Part shown: positions 8,717 to 16,062 of the stretch, one piece after another
Numbering within the stretch: position 1 is the stretch's first letter
Layout of the letters: the number at the start of each line of letters is the position of its first letter
Assembly: GCA_017507805.1 (NCBI GenBank)
Contig: JAFWAC010000001.1
Location: 87,695 to 135,075, forward strand
Length of the DNA stretch: 47,381 bases
Direction of reading: 5' to 3'
Source: Clostridia bacterium
GTDB lineage: Bacteria > Bacillota > Clostridia > Oscillospirales > Acutalibacteraceae
Notes under the pieces: generated by a model
What the model was told of the DNA's origin: nothing
Database searches by the model: none
The model's input: only the letters and a program-made list of their open reading frames with translations
Translations under genes and position numbers: made by a program

Positions 8717-10090
8717 ATGAGTGAAGAAAAGGTAATTTATAATCTTGATGGTGGGAGACTGCCCTACTCGGTAGAGGCGGAGCAGTCGGTGCTGGGCGCT
8801 ATACTTATAGACCCAAAGTGTCTTAATGATATTGCGGTTGAGGTTAGACCTGAGTATTTTTACATCCCCCAGCACAGGGAAATTTACACCGCAATTTCCT
8901 CTATGTATGAGCTTAGCCAGACCATTGATTTGGTTTCATTGCTGGAAAAGCTTAAAAAGGACGGCGTTTATGATGAGGCAGGAGGTAAAGCCTACCTCAC
9001 ACAGCTTATTCAGATTGTACCCTCGGCGGCAAATGTGCTTACATATGTTGCCATTGTGCGCGAGCGTTATTATGCCCGTTCGCTTATGACCGCCGCCCAA
9101 GGGATAATCAAGGATGTAAACGAAAATTCAATGGATTCGGGCAAGCTGATTGATGCGGCGGAGCAACGGATTTTTGAAATCCGTCAGGGCAGAGAGGTAA
9201 GCGGACTTACCCACATTAAATCGGTAATCGAAAACGAGACCTATGACCGACTTACCAAAATGGCTGACCCTGCCACCCGAAACGATTATATCGGTATCCC
9301 CTGCGGTATCAGCGCGCTTGATAAGATGATAACCGGGCTTAATAAGTCCGACCTGATAATTTTAGGTGCCCGTCCCGGTATGGGTAAAACCTCCTTTGCC
9401 CTTAATATTTTGCGCAATGTTGCGGTTGGAACGGGTAAAACCGCCTGCTTTTTCTCGCTGGAAATGACACGCGACCAATTGGCCCAGAGAATGCTGTCAA
9501 GCGAAGCCGGCATTAAAAGCGAAAAGCTCCGCACAGGCGAGCTTGACGAGGGCGAGTGGGCAAGACTCGCACAGGCAGGCGAAAATCTTTCCAAGGCTAA
9601 TATTTATTTCGATGAAACCTCATCCATAACAGTACCGCAGATGAAGGCAAAGCTCAGACGAATGAAGCCTGCGCCCGATTTGGTTATTGTGGACTACCTT
9701 GGACTTATGAAGGCGGCAAAGTCTACCGAAAACCGTGTTCAGGAGGTTTCGGAGATAACCCGAAACCTGAAAATTATGGCTAAGGAGCTTAAAATCCCCG
9801 TAATTGCCTGCGCTCAGCTTTCGCGCGGCACAGAGGTTAAGGGAAAATCCCACCGACCAGCCCTTTCCGACCTGCGTGAATCGGGCTCTATTGAGCAGGA
9901 TGCCGATATCGTGCTTTTCCTTTACAGAGAAAAGTATTATGACAGCGAAAAAAACGAGGACGAGGATAAGGGCAATCCGAACAAGGCAGAATGTATCGTA
10001 GCCAAAAACCGTCACGGTGAAATCGGCACGGTTGACCTTTATTGGGACGGTCAATTCACAAGATTTACCTCGGTGGATGTGTTCAGATAA
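8717..10090 (+). CDS. dnaB: Replicative DNA helicase DnaB/DnaC
   Basis: 457 aa. The N-terminal domain starts with LPYSVEAEQSVLGAIL; the RecA-like core has Walker A GARPGMGKTSFALNI near residue 220, the FFSLEMTRDQLAQRM segment, Walker B VIVDYLGLM, and LSRGTEVKGKSHRPALSDLRESGSIEQDAD. It is the hexameric helicase of the replication fork (called DnaC in Bacillus). It follows rplI after one nucleotide, and its stop shares a base with the tilS start (TAATG), so the three genes are tightly coupled. No intein or insertion. Confidence 0.98.
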   Translation: MSEEKVIYNLDGGRLPYSVEAEQSVLGAILIDPKCLNDIAVEVRPEYFYIPQHREIYTAISSMYELSQTIDLVSLLEKLKKDGVYDEAGGKAYLTQLIQIVPSAANVLTYVAIVRERYYARSLMTAAQGIIKDVNENSMDSGKLIDAAEQRIFEIRQGREVSGLTHIKSVIENETYDRLTKMADPATRNDYIGIPCGISALDKMITGLNKSDLIILGARPGMGKTSFALNILRNVAVGTGKTACFFSLEMTRDQLAQRMLSSEAGIKSEKLRTGELDEGEWARLAQAGENLSKANIYFDETSSITVPQMKAKLRRMKPAPDLVIVDYLGLMKAAKSTENRVQEVSEITRNLKIMAKELKIPVIACAQLSRGTEVKGKSHRPALSDLRESGSIEQDADIVLFLYREKYYDSEKNEDEDKGNPNKAECIVAKNRHGEIGTVDLYWDGQFTRFTSVDVFR

Positions 10091-11415
10091 TGGAAAGCTA
10101 TGTTTTAGAGGCAGTAAACCGCTTCGGGTTGATTTCTGCAGGCGACCGTATCACGGTTGCCCTTTCGGGCGGAGCCGATTCAATGGCACTGCTTAATGCC
10201 TTAATTTCTTTGAGAGAAAGGCTTGACATAACGGTTGACGCGGCGCACCTCAATCACGGAATACGGGGCGCAGAGGCTGACCGTGATATGGAGTTTGTGA
10301 CAGACTATTGTAACAGCCGAGGGATAGAGCTTTTTTGCGAAAGGGTGGATGTACCTGCCTTTGCAAGGGAAAACTCATTGAGTACCGAGCTTGCGGCAAG
10401 GAAGCTTCGATATGAATTTCTTGAAGGGGTTGCGCGCGGCAAGGTTGCAACCGCCCACACCGCAAGCGATAATCTTGAAACGGTGCTTTTCAACCTCACA
10501 AGGGGAGCCTCGCTTGACGGGCTTTGCGGAATACCGCCTAAGAGGGATATTTTTATCCGTCCGTTATTGCTTTGCACAAGGGGGCAGATTGAGGAATATT
10601 GCGAGAAAAAGGCAATCCCCTTTGTGACCGACAGTACAAACCTTTCGGATGAATACACACGCAACAAAATCCGCCACAGCGTGGTGCCTGTTTTAAAGGA
10701 GATTAATCCTGCGGCGGAAAGGGCGGTTTTGAAAACCTGCGGTCTTTTGCGTGAGGATAAGGAGCTTTTAAGCCGCAGTGCCGAGGAGCTTTTGTTCGCA
10801 AATCTCACCGATAACGGCTGTCTGCTTTTAACAGAGCTTCGGTTGTTGGATGCGGCATTGGCAAAAAGGGTGATTAAAGCCTTTATTGAAAAATGCGCCG
10901 GGGGTGTAAGCCTTGAAACGGTGCATATAGAGGCGGTTTATAATATTGCCCTGTCCTGCGGCAGGACGAGCCTGCCCTTGAATTTGTCTGCCGTTTCGGA
11001 AAATAAGATGCTTTATATTATTGATGAATGTGAGAATGCACAAAAGCAGCCCGAATATGTAGTGCAGATATCCGAAACTGCAAATAACTTTTTTGAAAAT
11101 GGGCAAAAAGTTAATAATTTGTTATTAAAAAATTTGCTTGACTGTGATAAAATTATAGGAAAATTGGTTTGCAGGACAAGGCAGTCGGGAGATAGTGTAA
11201 GACTGAAAAACCGCGGTTGCACAAAGCTGCTCACCAGAATTTACAGCGAGGAGCGCATACCCGTTCATTTAAGGGACAGCCTGCCCGTTATTGCGGACGA
11301 TAAGGGTGTTGTCTGGATTTACGGCGTGGGAGTGGCACACCGTTGTGCGGTTTGCGGGAAAACGGCAAGGATTTTTAAAATAGATGTCTTTGAAAAGGGA
11401 GAGAATGTTAAATGA
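10090..11415 (+). CDS. tilS: tRNA(Ile)-lysidine synthetase
   Basis: 441 aa from ATG 10090, which overlaps the dnaB stop by one base. The PP-loop SGGADSMALL (near residue 28) and DAAHLNHGIRG are diagnostic, as is RNKIRHSVVPVL. The C-terminal TilS domain is present (SGDSVRLKNRGCTKLLTRIYSEERIP). The enzyme converts C34 of the CAU-anticodon isoleucine tRNA to lysidine using ATP and lysine, an essential step for AUA decoding. It overlaps hpt by 4 nt (ATGA), the widespread tilS-hpt-ftsH arrangement. Confidence 0.97.
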   Translation: MESYVLEAVNRFGLISAGDRITVALSGGADSMALLNALISLRERLDITVDAAHLNHGIRGAEADRDMEFVTDYCNSRGIELFCERVDVPAFARENSLSTELAARKLRYEFLEGVARGKVATAHTASDNLETVLFNLTRGASLDGLCGIPPKRDIFIRPLLLCTRGQIEEYCEKKAIPFVTDSTNLSDEYTRNKIRHSVVPVLKEINPAAERAVLKTCGLLREDKELLSRSAEELLFANLTDNGCLLLTELRLLDAALAKRVIKAFIEKCAGGVSLETVHIEAVYNIALSCGRTSLPLNLSAVSENKMLYIIDECENAQKQPEYVVQISETANNFFENGQKVNNLLLKNLLDCDKIIGKLVCRTRQSGDSVRLKNRGCTKLLTRIYSEERIPVHLRDSLPVIADDKGVVWIYGVGVAHRCAVCGKTARIFKIDVFEKGENVK

Positions 11416-11954
11416 GCAAGGAAATTGCGGAGATTTTAATTTCTGAGGAGGAGCTTAAGGAAATATGCGCCCGTCTCGGAAAACAGATTTCGGAGGATTA
11501 CAAGGATAAAAAGCTTTTTCTTGTAAGCGTGCTTAAAGGCGCTGTGGTTTTTATGGCTGATATTATGAGAAACATTACCTGTCCGTGTGAAATTGATTTT
11601 ATGTCAGTCTCGTCCTACAGCGGCACAAAAACAACCGGTGTGGTTAAGATTAAGAAGGACTTGGACATAAATCCCGAGGGCTGTGACATTCTCCTTGTAG
11701 AGGATATCCTCGATTCGGGAGTAACCCTTTCTTATTTGAAGCAGATGCTTTTACAGCGTAATGCAAGAAGCATTAAGGTTTGCACCCTTCTCGATAAGCC
11801 TGAAAACCGTCAGGCAGACATTGCCGCTGACTATGTGGGTAAGGTCGTTCCCGATGAGTTTGTTGTCGGCTACGGGCTTGACTATAATGAAAAATACAGA
11901 AACCTGCCCTTCGTGGGGATTTTGTCGCCTGAAGTTTACGGCGGCAAGGATTGA
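11412..11954 (+). CDS. hpt: Hypoxanthine phosphoribosyltransferase
   Basis: 180 aa. The PRPP-binding motif [16 protein letters not shown] (about residues 95-110), the flexible loop [13 protein letters not shown] and the C-terminal [22 protein letters not shown] are classic HPRT. It salvages hypoxanthine and guanine to IMP and GMP using PRPP in the cytoplasm. In Bacillus it also interacts with FtsH, and the gene pair is conserved; ftsH follows here after 14 nt. Confidence 0.97.
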   Translation: MSKEIAEILISEEELKEICARLGKQISEDYKDKKLFLVSVLKGAVVFMADIMRNITCPCEIDFMSVSSYSGTKTTGVVKIKKDLDINPEGCDILLVEDILDSGVTLSYLKQMLLQRNARSIKVCTLLDKPENRQADIAADYVGKVVPDEFVVGYGLDYNEKYRNLPFVGILSPEVYGGKD

Positions 11955-11968
11955 AAGGAGCTAATCCC

Positions 11969-13807
11969 TTGAACAAGAATTTGAAGAATGTATTGCTGTA
12001 TATAGGCATACCGTTGGTTTTCATTTTTACCATAATGTCGGTATCCTATCTTACAAAAAACACAGCCGAAACAAAGTATTACGAGATTGTAAACCTCATT
12101 AAGGAGAACGAGGTTTCCGAGTTCGAGCTTAATCTTTACAGCGGCGAGCTTGAATATGTTAAGCGCGCGGACGGTAAGAAATACCGCTACACCGTGGCAG
12201 ACGCATCTATTTTTTATAATGATGTAAATGAAGCGGTTATGGCTATAAACGAGGAGCATGCAGGCACCTCAAAAGAGATTAAATATGACTACAAAAGCGG
12301 CGGTCAGGCGGCTTGGCTTATGAATTTGCTGCCCACCGTGGTTTTGCTTGCCGTTATGGTCATTTTCTGGATATTCATAATGCGCAGGATGAATTCCTCA
12401 ATGGGAGCCGACAAAACAATGGGCTTTGGAAAGTCCAAGGCGAGAAAGGCGGACGGCAAAAAGAAAACCACCTTTGCCGATGTTGCCGGCGCTGACGAGG
12501 AAAAGGAGGAAATGGCAGAGATTGTTGATTTCCTTAAGGACCCCAAAAAGTTTAACGATTTAGGCGCGAGAATACCCAAGGGCGTCTTGCTTGTTGGCCC
12601 TCCCGGAACGGGTAAAACCCTGCTTGCAAGAGCCGTTGCAGGTGAGGCAGGCGTGCCCTTTTTCTCGATTTCGGGCTCGGATTTCGTTGAGATGTTTGTA
12701 GGTGTGGGCGCTTCGCGTGTGCGCGACCTTTTCGGTGAGGCTAAGAAGGAAGCCCCTGCAATCATCTTTATTGATGAAATTGACGCTGTGGGCAGACAGC
12801 GCGGCGCAGGCTTGGGCGGCGGTCACGATGAGCGCGAGCAGACACTTAACCAGCTTCTTGTTGAGATGGACGGCTTCGGTGTAAACGAGGGTGTTATCGT
12901 TATGGCGGCAACCAACCGCCCCGATATTCTTGATAAAGCACTTCTCCGTCCCGGCAGATTTGACCGTCAGATTACGGTTAATTACCCCGATGTCAAGGGC
13001 AGAGAGGAAATCCTGAAGGTACATTCACGCGGAAAGCCCTTGGGCCCCGATGTAAACCTTGCAACCATTGCAAAATCAACCTCGGGCTTTACGGGCGCAG
13101 ACCTTGAAAATCTGCTTAACGAGTCGGCTTTGCTGGCTGTTCGTCACGGTAAAAAGGCGATAACCCAGGAGGAAATCGAGGAGGCTACCATCAAGGTTGT
13201 GATGGGTGCTGAAAAGAAATCCCATGTGGTTAACGATAAGGATAAAATGGTTACCTCTTATCACGAGGCAGGTCACGCAATCGTTTCCTATTTCCTGCCC
13301 ACACAGGACCCCGTTCATCAGATTTCGATTATCCGCAGAGGTATGGCGGCAGGCTATACGATGTATCTGCCGGTTGAGGAAAAGGGACACACCTCCAAAA
13401 AGCAGATGCTTGAGCAGATTTGCTCACTTTTGGGAGGCAGAGCCGCAGAACAGCTCACTCAGGACGATGTTTGCACCGGCGCTTCCAACGATATTGACCG
13501 CGCAACCGATTTGGCGCGCAAAATGGTTACAAAGTTCGGTATGAGCGACCGATTGGGGCTTGTTACCTACGGCAACGATAACAGCGAGGTATTTTTGGGC
13601 AGAGATTTCTCCTCCACACCCAACTATTCCGAGAAAACCGCCGCTGTTATAGACGAGGAAATCGAAAATGTGGTTATGAACCAATACGCCAAGGCATTGG
13701 AGCTGCTTAAAAACGCAATGCCCAAGCTTCACAAGGTGGCACAAATTCTTTTTGAGCGCGAAAAGATTTCGGGCGATGAGTTCCGCGAGATTATGGCGGC
13801 AGAATGA
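11969..13807 (+). CDS. ftsH: ATP-dependent zinc metalloprotease FtsH
   Basis: 612 aa from TTG 11969, chosen because AAAGGAG at 11954-11960 lies 8 nt upstream; no ATG fits. Two membrane segments (about residues 9-27 and 102-124) flank an extracytoplasmic domain. Then the AAA domain with [21 protein letters not shown] and the second region of homology ending RPGRFDRQI, and the peptidase domain with zinc motif HEAGH. It degrades misfolded and regulatory membrane or cytosolic proteins. Last gene of the operon, followed directly by an intrinsic terminator. Length is slightly short but all motifs are intact. Confidence 0.97.
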   Translation: MNKNLKNVLLYIGIPLVFIFTIMSVSYLTKNTAETKYYEIVNLIKENEVSEFELNLYSGELEYVKRADGKKYRYTVADASIFYNDVNEAVMAINEEHAGTSKEIKYDYKSGGQAAWLMNLLPTVVLLAVMVIFWIFIMRRMNSSMGADKTMGFGKSKARKADGKKKTTFADVAGADEEKEEMAEIVDFLKDPKKFNDLGARIPKGVLLVGPPGTGKTLLARAVAGEAGVPFFSISGSDFVEMFVGVGASRVRDLFGEAKKEAPAIIFIDEIDAVGRQRGAGLGGGHDEREQTLNQLLVEMDGFGVNEGVIVMAATNRPDILDKALLRPGRFDRQITVNYPDVKGREEILKVHSRGKPLGPDVNLATIAKSTSGFTGADLENLLNESALLAVRHGKKAITQEEIEEATIKVVMGAEKKSHVVNDKDKMVTSYHEAGHAIVSYFLPTQDPVHQISIIRRGMAAGYTMYLPVEEKGHTSKKQMLEQICSLLGGRAAEQLTQDDVCTGASNDIDRATDLARKMVTKFGMSDRLGLVTYGNDNSEVFLGRDFSSTPNYSEKTAAVIDEEIENVVMNQYAKALELLKNAMPKLHKVAQILFEREKISGDEFREIMAAE

Positions 13808-13824
13808 TTGATATTTAAGCAATT

Positions 13825-13860
13825 AAAAATGCGGCAGAAATCCTGCCGCATTTTTGTTTT
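13825..13860 (+). terminator. Intrinsic terminator after ftsH
   Basis: A perfect 13-bp stem (AAAAATGCGGCAG at 13825-13837 with its complement at 13843-13855), a 5-nt loop, and a T-rich tail TTTTTGTTTT. The A-run on the left arm makes it able to work in both directions, which suits the convergent ECF gene, though a repeat lies in between. Confidence 0.88.
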
Positions 13861-13890
13861 ACCGCATCCTATTCATTTTACAAATTATAG

Positions 13891-14163
13891 TTTATTGGGG
13901 TTGTTCGTAGGGGACGATGGGTCTCGTTGCGGCTCGGTCACTTTTTGGCTCTGACAGTCCACCGGACTGTCATTCACTACCAAAAAGCCGCTTCGCTACC
14001 CACATCGTCCCGCCAGGATTTGCAGAAACCAAACGGGACGATGTGGGCATCGTCCCCTACAAAATGTCAATTTAATTAGTGCGCTAAACTATAATTTAGT
14101 TGGATATTGATAAATTTTAAAGGAACGACACACAGGTCGTTCCCTACAAGTAACCCCAATAAA
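13891..14163. repeat. Hairpin-rich intergenic repeat with inverted ends (MITE-like)
   Basis: This explains most of the 363-bp gap between ftsH and the ECF gene. TTTATTGGGGTT (13891-13902) recurs inverted at 14152-14163. Nested inside: GTAGGGGACGATG (13907-13919) inverted as CATCGTCCCCTAC (14048-14060); GGGACGATG (13911-13919) inverted at 14003-14011 and again direct at 14035-14043; a 9-bp hairpin TGACAGTCC/GGACTGTCA (13952-13972); an AAATTATAGTTTA pair (13882-13894 with 14085-14097); and GGAACGAC/GTCGTTCC (14122-14143). No coding frame or transposase. Probably a non-autonomous mobile or palindromic repeat, perhaps two nested copies. Confidence 0.65.
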
Positions 14164-14170
14164 GGATAAT

Positions 14171-14716
14171 TTATTTTTTCAAAATCCTTTTGAGTAAATC
14201 TGTCAGGGGGATTATAAGCAGGCCTGTAGCGAGATTTCCTAACCCGTGGATAAGGTCAAACGGCAAGCCTGAAATAACCCAAGCAACGGTTTGCTCAAAA
14301 TTAAATCCGAAAAACAGCGCTTGAGAGGGAGCATAAAGTATACCGAAGCAAAGTCCGTGCAGACAGCAGACGGCAGGATAAATGATTAAAGCCGCCCTTT
14401 TCGGGAGCTTTTTCGGTAAAAGCATTGTGATACCCCAAAGCACCGTCCAGATATAGAGATAGGGCACCCACCACATAGTAAAGCCGGCGTAAAGCCCGTT
14501 TAAAAGCACATAAACATAAATAGGTATCAGCGCTTTGGTGCGAAATGTGAGGGTGAAAACCATTGTAAACATTCCGAGCAGGTGAATGTTTGGCAAGGGC
14601 TCCATAATTATTTTGGAGCAGAACATAAGGGTGCCGAGCAGTGCGAATATCACCGTTTCATATATTTTAAGCCTGCTCCTTTTCGGGGAACCTTCCTTAT
14701 TCCTTTGTGTAAACAA
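14171..14716 (-). CDS. ECF transporter S component (probable cobalamin/corrinoid specificity)
   Basis: About 181 aa, a hydrophobic protein with five to six membrane segments (IFALLGTLMFCSKIIM, HLLGMFTMVFTL, IYVYVLLNGLYAGF, YLYIWTVLWGITMLL, LIIYPAVCCLHGLCFG, LATGLLIIPLTDLL). The late pattern GLPFDLIHGLGNLATG resembles S components of energy-coupling-factor importers, which bind one vitamin and dock on a shared EcfA-A'-T module (not present here). No ATG fits; TTG 14716 lies inside the upstream gene with GAGGGAG 12 nt before it, and GTG 14653 is an alternative. It is downstream of a DUF4430 lipoprotein and a cobalamin riboswitch, hence the substrate inference. Confidence 0.75.
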   Translation of the reverse strand: MFTQRNKEGSPKRSRLKIYETVIFALLGTLMFCSKIIMEPLPNIHLLGMFTMVFTLTFRTKALIPIYVYVLLNGLYAGFTMWWVPYLYIWTVLWGITMLLPKKLPKRAALIIYPAVCCLHGLCFGILYAPSQALFFGFNFEQTVAWVISGLPFDLIHGLGNLATGLLIIPLTDLLKRILKK

Positions 14717-15134
14717 GGCTGTATGTTGCTCCCTCGGTTATGTCGGTAGTGTCAACACCTGATGTTGCATATTCTCCGTCAATATAAAAAGCCCAATAGC
14801 TTTTGTCAACATCGTAATCTGCGGTGATGCCGTTTACCGACTTTATATAAAGTCCGTATTCGCTTTCCTCGCCTGCGATAATGTCGTTTTCAAGCAAAGC
14901 CTCACCAACGGTGGTTTTATCGGTTTTAACGGTAAAGGTAATGGTGTTGTCCTCTGCTTCTACCTTGCAAACTACAGTTTTTTCGCCCTCACCGAGCTCG
15001 GTATCCTTAAGATATACCGCATTTTCCCAGACGCCTGTTTGGCTTACATTGTCGGAATTGCCGCAGGCGGCAAGACACAGCATAAAAGCAACCGCAAGCA
15101 TTACCGCAAGTACAGAGTTAATTGTTTTTTTCAT
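14697..15134 (-). CDS. DUF4430 (transcobalamin-like) lipoprotein
   Basis: 145 aa. A signal peptide with lipobox LAAC (lipidated Cys24) is followed by a small beta-rich domain: FTVKTDKTTVGEALLENDII, YGLYIKSVNGITADYDVD, KSYWAFYIDGEYATSGVDT and TYSLVYTKE. This is the DUF4430/transcobalamin C-terminal-like fold as I know it. It is anchored outside the membrane and probably presents a corrinoid to the adjacent S component, whose gene it overlaps by 20 nt. AAAGAAAGG precedes the ATG. The upstream leader contains a terminator-like hairpin, a repeat and a cobalamin riboswitch. The ligand is inferred from this context, not seen. Confidence 0.8.
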   Translation of the reverse strand: MKKTINSVLAVMLAVAFMLCLAACGNSDNVSQTGVWENAVYLKDTELGEGEKTVVCKVEAEDNTITFTVKTDKTTVGEALLENDIIAGEESEYGLYIKSVNGITADYDVDKSYWAFYIDGEYATSGVDTTDITEGATYSLVYTKE

Positions 15135-15214
15135 TTTTAATCAATCCTTTCTTTTTTTAGGCAGGTAAGAGTTAAATCAATTACGGTTTCGCTATCACCC
15201 GCCTGACAAAAGGA

Positions 15215-15280
15215 TAAAATAAAAGTACCCTTCTATGGGTACTGTGAGTAAGCACCTTGGTATCCTGCCATACCAAGGTG
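15215..15280 (-). terminator. Terminator-like hairpins in the leader of the B12-linked genes
   Basis: On the minus strand a perfect 11-bp hairpin (CACCTTGGTAT with its complement; 15280-15270 and 15263-15253, 6-nt loop) is followed by AGTACCC/GGGTACT (15243-15237 with 15230-15224, 6-nt loop) and the tail TTTTATTTT. The second has the form of an intrinsic terminator about 80 nt before the lipoprotein start. It could be the displaced expression platform of the riboswitch, an attenuator, or a terminator carried in by the repeat. Confidence 0.6.
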
Positions 15281-15306
15281 AAGGGAAGGGCATAAAGATA
15301 CCCTGA

Positions 15307-15526
15307 AATGAATAGTGAATGATGAATATTGAATAATTATTGTGTCGCAAGTATCCCTCCACCGCAAGCGGTCCCCCTCCTGACGGGAGCCGTCCCCTCT
15401 GTCCTACGGACATCTCCCCACACTGTGGGGAGTCACCCTTTAGGCAAGGGAGGCAAAGCCGACAGATTATAAGTCTGTGCCGAAGGCACTCCAAAACTAT
15501 TCAGTATTCTTTATTGATTATTCATT
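15307..15526. repeat. MITE-like repeat with 32-bp terminal inverted repeats
   Basis: AT-rich ends at 15307-15338 and 15495-15526 are inverted copies; by hand 26 of 32 positions match. The 156-bp interior is a chain of small hairpins: ACCGCaaGCGGT, CTCCtgacGGGAG, GTCCtacGGAC, CTCCCCACACTGTGGGGAG, GACAGATTATAAGTCTGT and TGCCgaaGGCA. No protein-coding function is apparent. I have seen this style of element repeatedly between genes of gut Clostridia. It lies between a cobalamin riboswitch and the gene it should control. Confidence 0.75.
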
Positions 15527-15579
15527 TTTCAACCCTTTATTTACACATCTCCCCAATTGCCCAAGAGACCTTTATGCAT

Positions 15580-15735
15580 CACAGACCGATAAGCATTCCG
15601 ACTTGACCTGTCCGAAATTTCGGCAGGAGTTACGGTAATGGCTGTTGCCGCGGATTTTCACCGCAATTCCCTTATCACCTGACACACCGTCCTGCGGTGC
15701 GCTCGGTAACAAACATTTATGTTTGATGACCTGTG
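15580..15735 (-). promoter_or_regulatory. Cobalamin riboswitch
   Basis: The minus-strand transcript carries the cobalamin aptamer landmarks in order: GGGAATTGCGGTGAAAATCC (15671-15652), CAGCCATTACCGTAA (15644-15630, the B12-box region), a CCGAAATTTCGG hairpin (15623-15612), and AAGTCGGAATGC (15604-15593). The closing P1 helix pairs CACAGGTC (15735-15728) with GGTCTGTG (15587-15580) with G-U wobbles. It should bind adenosyl- or another cobalamin and repress the DUF4430 and ECF genes. The B12 box (GCCATTACCGT) is a divergent form of GCCACTGT. The first downstream gene starts about 445 nt away because a MITE-like repeat intervenes. Confidence 0.82.
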
Positions 15736-15754
15736 TTTATTCTTTTGCGTGGCT

Positions 15755-15783
15755 ATTATAGCACACATGGTGAGCCTTTGCAA
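15755..15783 (-). promoter_or_regulatory. Sigma-A promoter of the cobalamin riboswitch transcript
   Basis: Minus strand TTGCAA (15783-15778), a 17-nt spacer and a perfect TATAAT (15760-15755) with TGTGC before it. Start expected near 15748, just ahead of the riboswitch P1 helix. Immediately upstream of the -35 is a 7-bp dyad, GACCGAA (15784-15790) with TTCGGTC (15803-15809), which could be an operator or chance. Confidence 0.75.
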
Positions 15784-15872
15784 GACCGAATGTTAGCTTC
15801 AGTTCGGTCAAATCAGGATTTTCAGGTTGATAAAATCATAATATATTCCATAAGGAATGATATTTTCGACCA

Positions 15873-15901
15873 TTGTATTAATGACTAAAATAATATATAA
15901 T
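15873..15901 (+). promoter_or_regulatory. Candidate promoter of the GH110-dockerin-DUF4832 operon
   Basis: TTGTAT at 15873-15878, a 17-nt spacer, and TATAAT at 15896-15901. It would give a leader of about 155 nt before the GH110-like start. The region 15810-16062 is otherwise AT-rich without a recognisable gene; a second weaker pair (TTGCAA 16007, TAAATT 16029) is possible. Sugar-dependent control by the nearby AraC regulator is plausible but no binding site is evident. Confidence 0.4.
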
Positions 15902-16062
15902 TATCAGCAGAGCATTGGGCGAGTTTGTTAAAATAACCTGTAATTAAGTAATTGCTGTGCTTGATAGTCCTGTTTCTTGTTTGATTGTTGAATACTGCCC
16001 AATACCTTGCAAAATACATATAGCTTATTAAATTTGTTCTAAAGAAAAGACGGGTGTGGATT

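Noticed and set aside
13907-14060. CRISPR-like short repeats
   Set aside because: Units are inverted and nested, not direct repeats with regular spacers, and no cas genes are nearby.
15195-15494. A 99-codon minus-strand open frame
   Set aside because: It is composed of the MITE-like repeat and leader hairpins; the translation is Gly/Arg-rich low complexity without a signal or domain.
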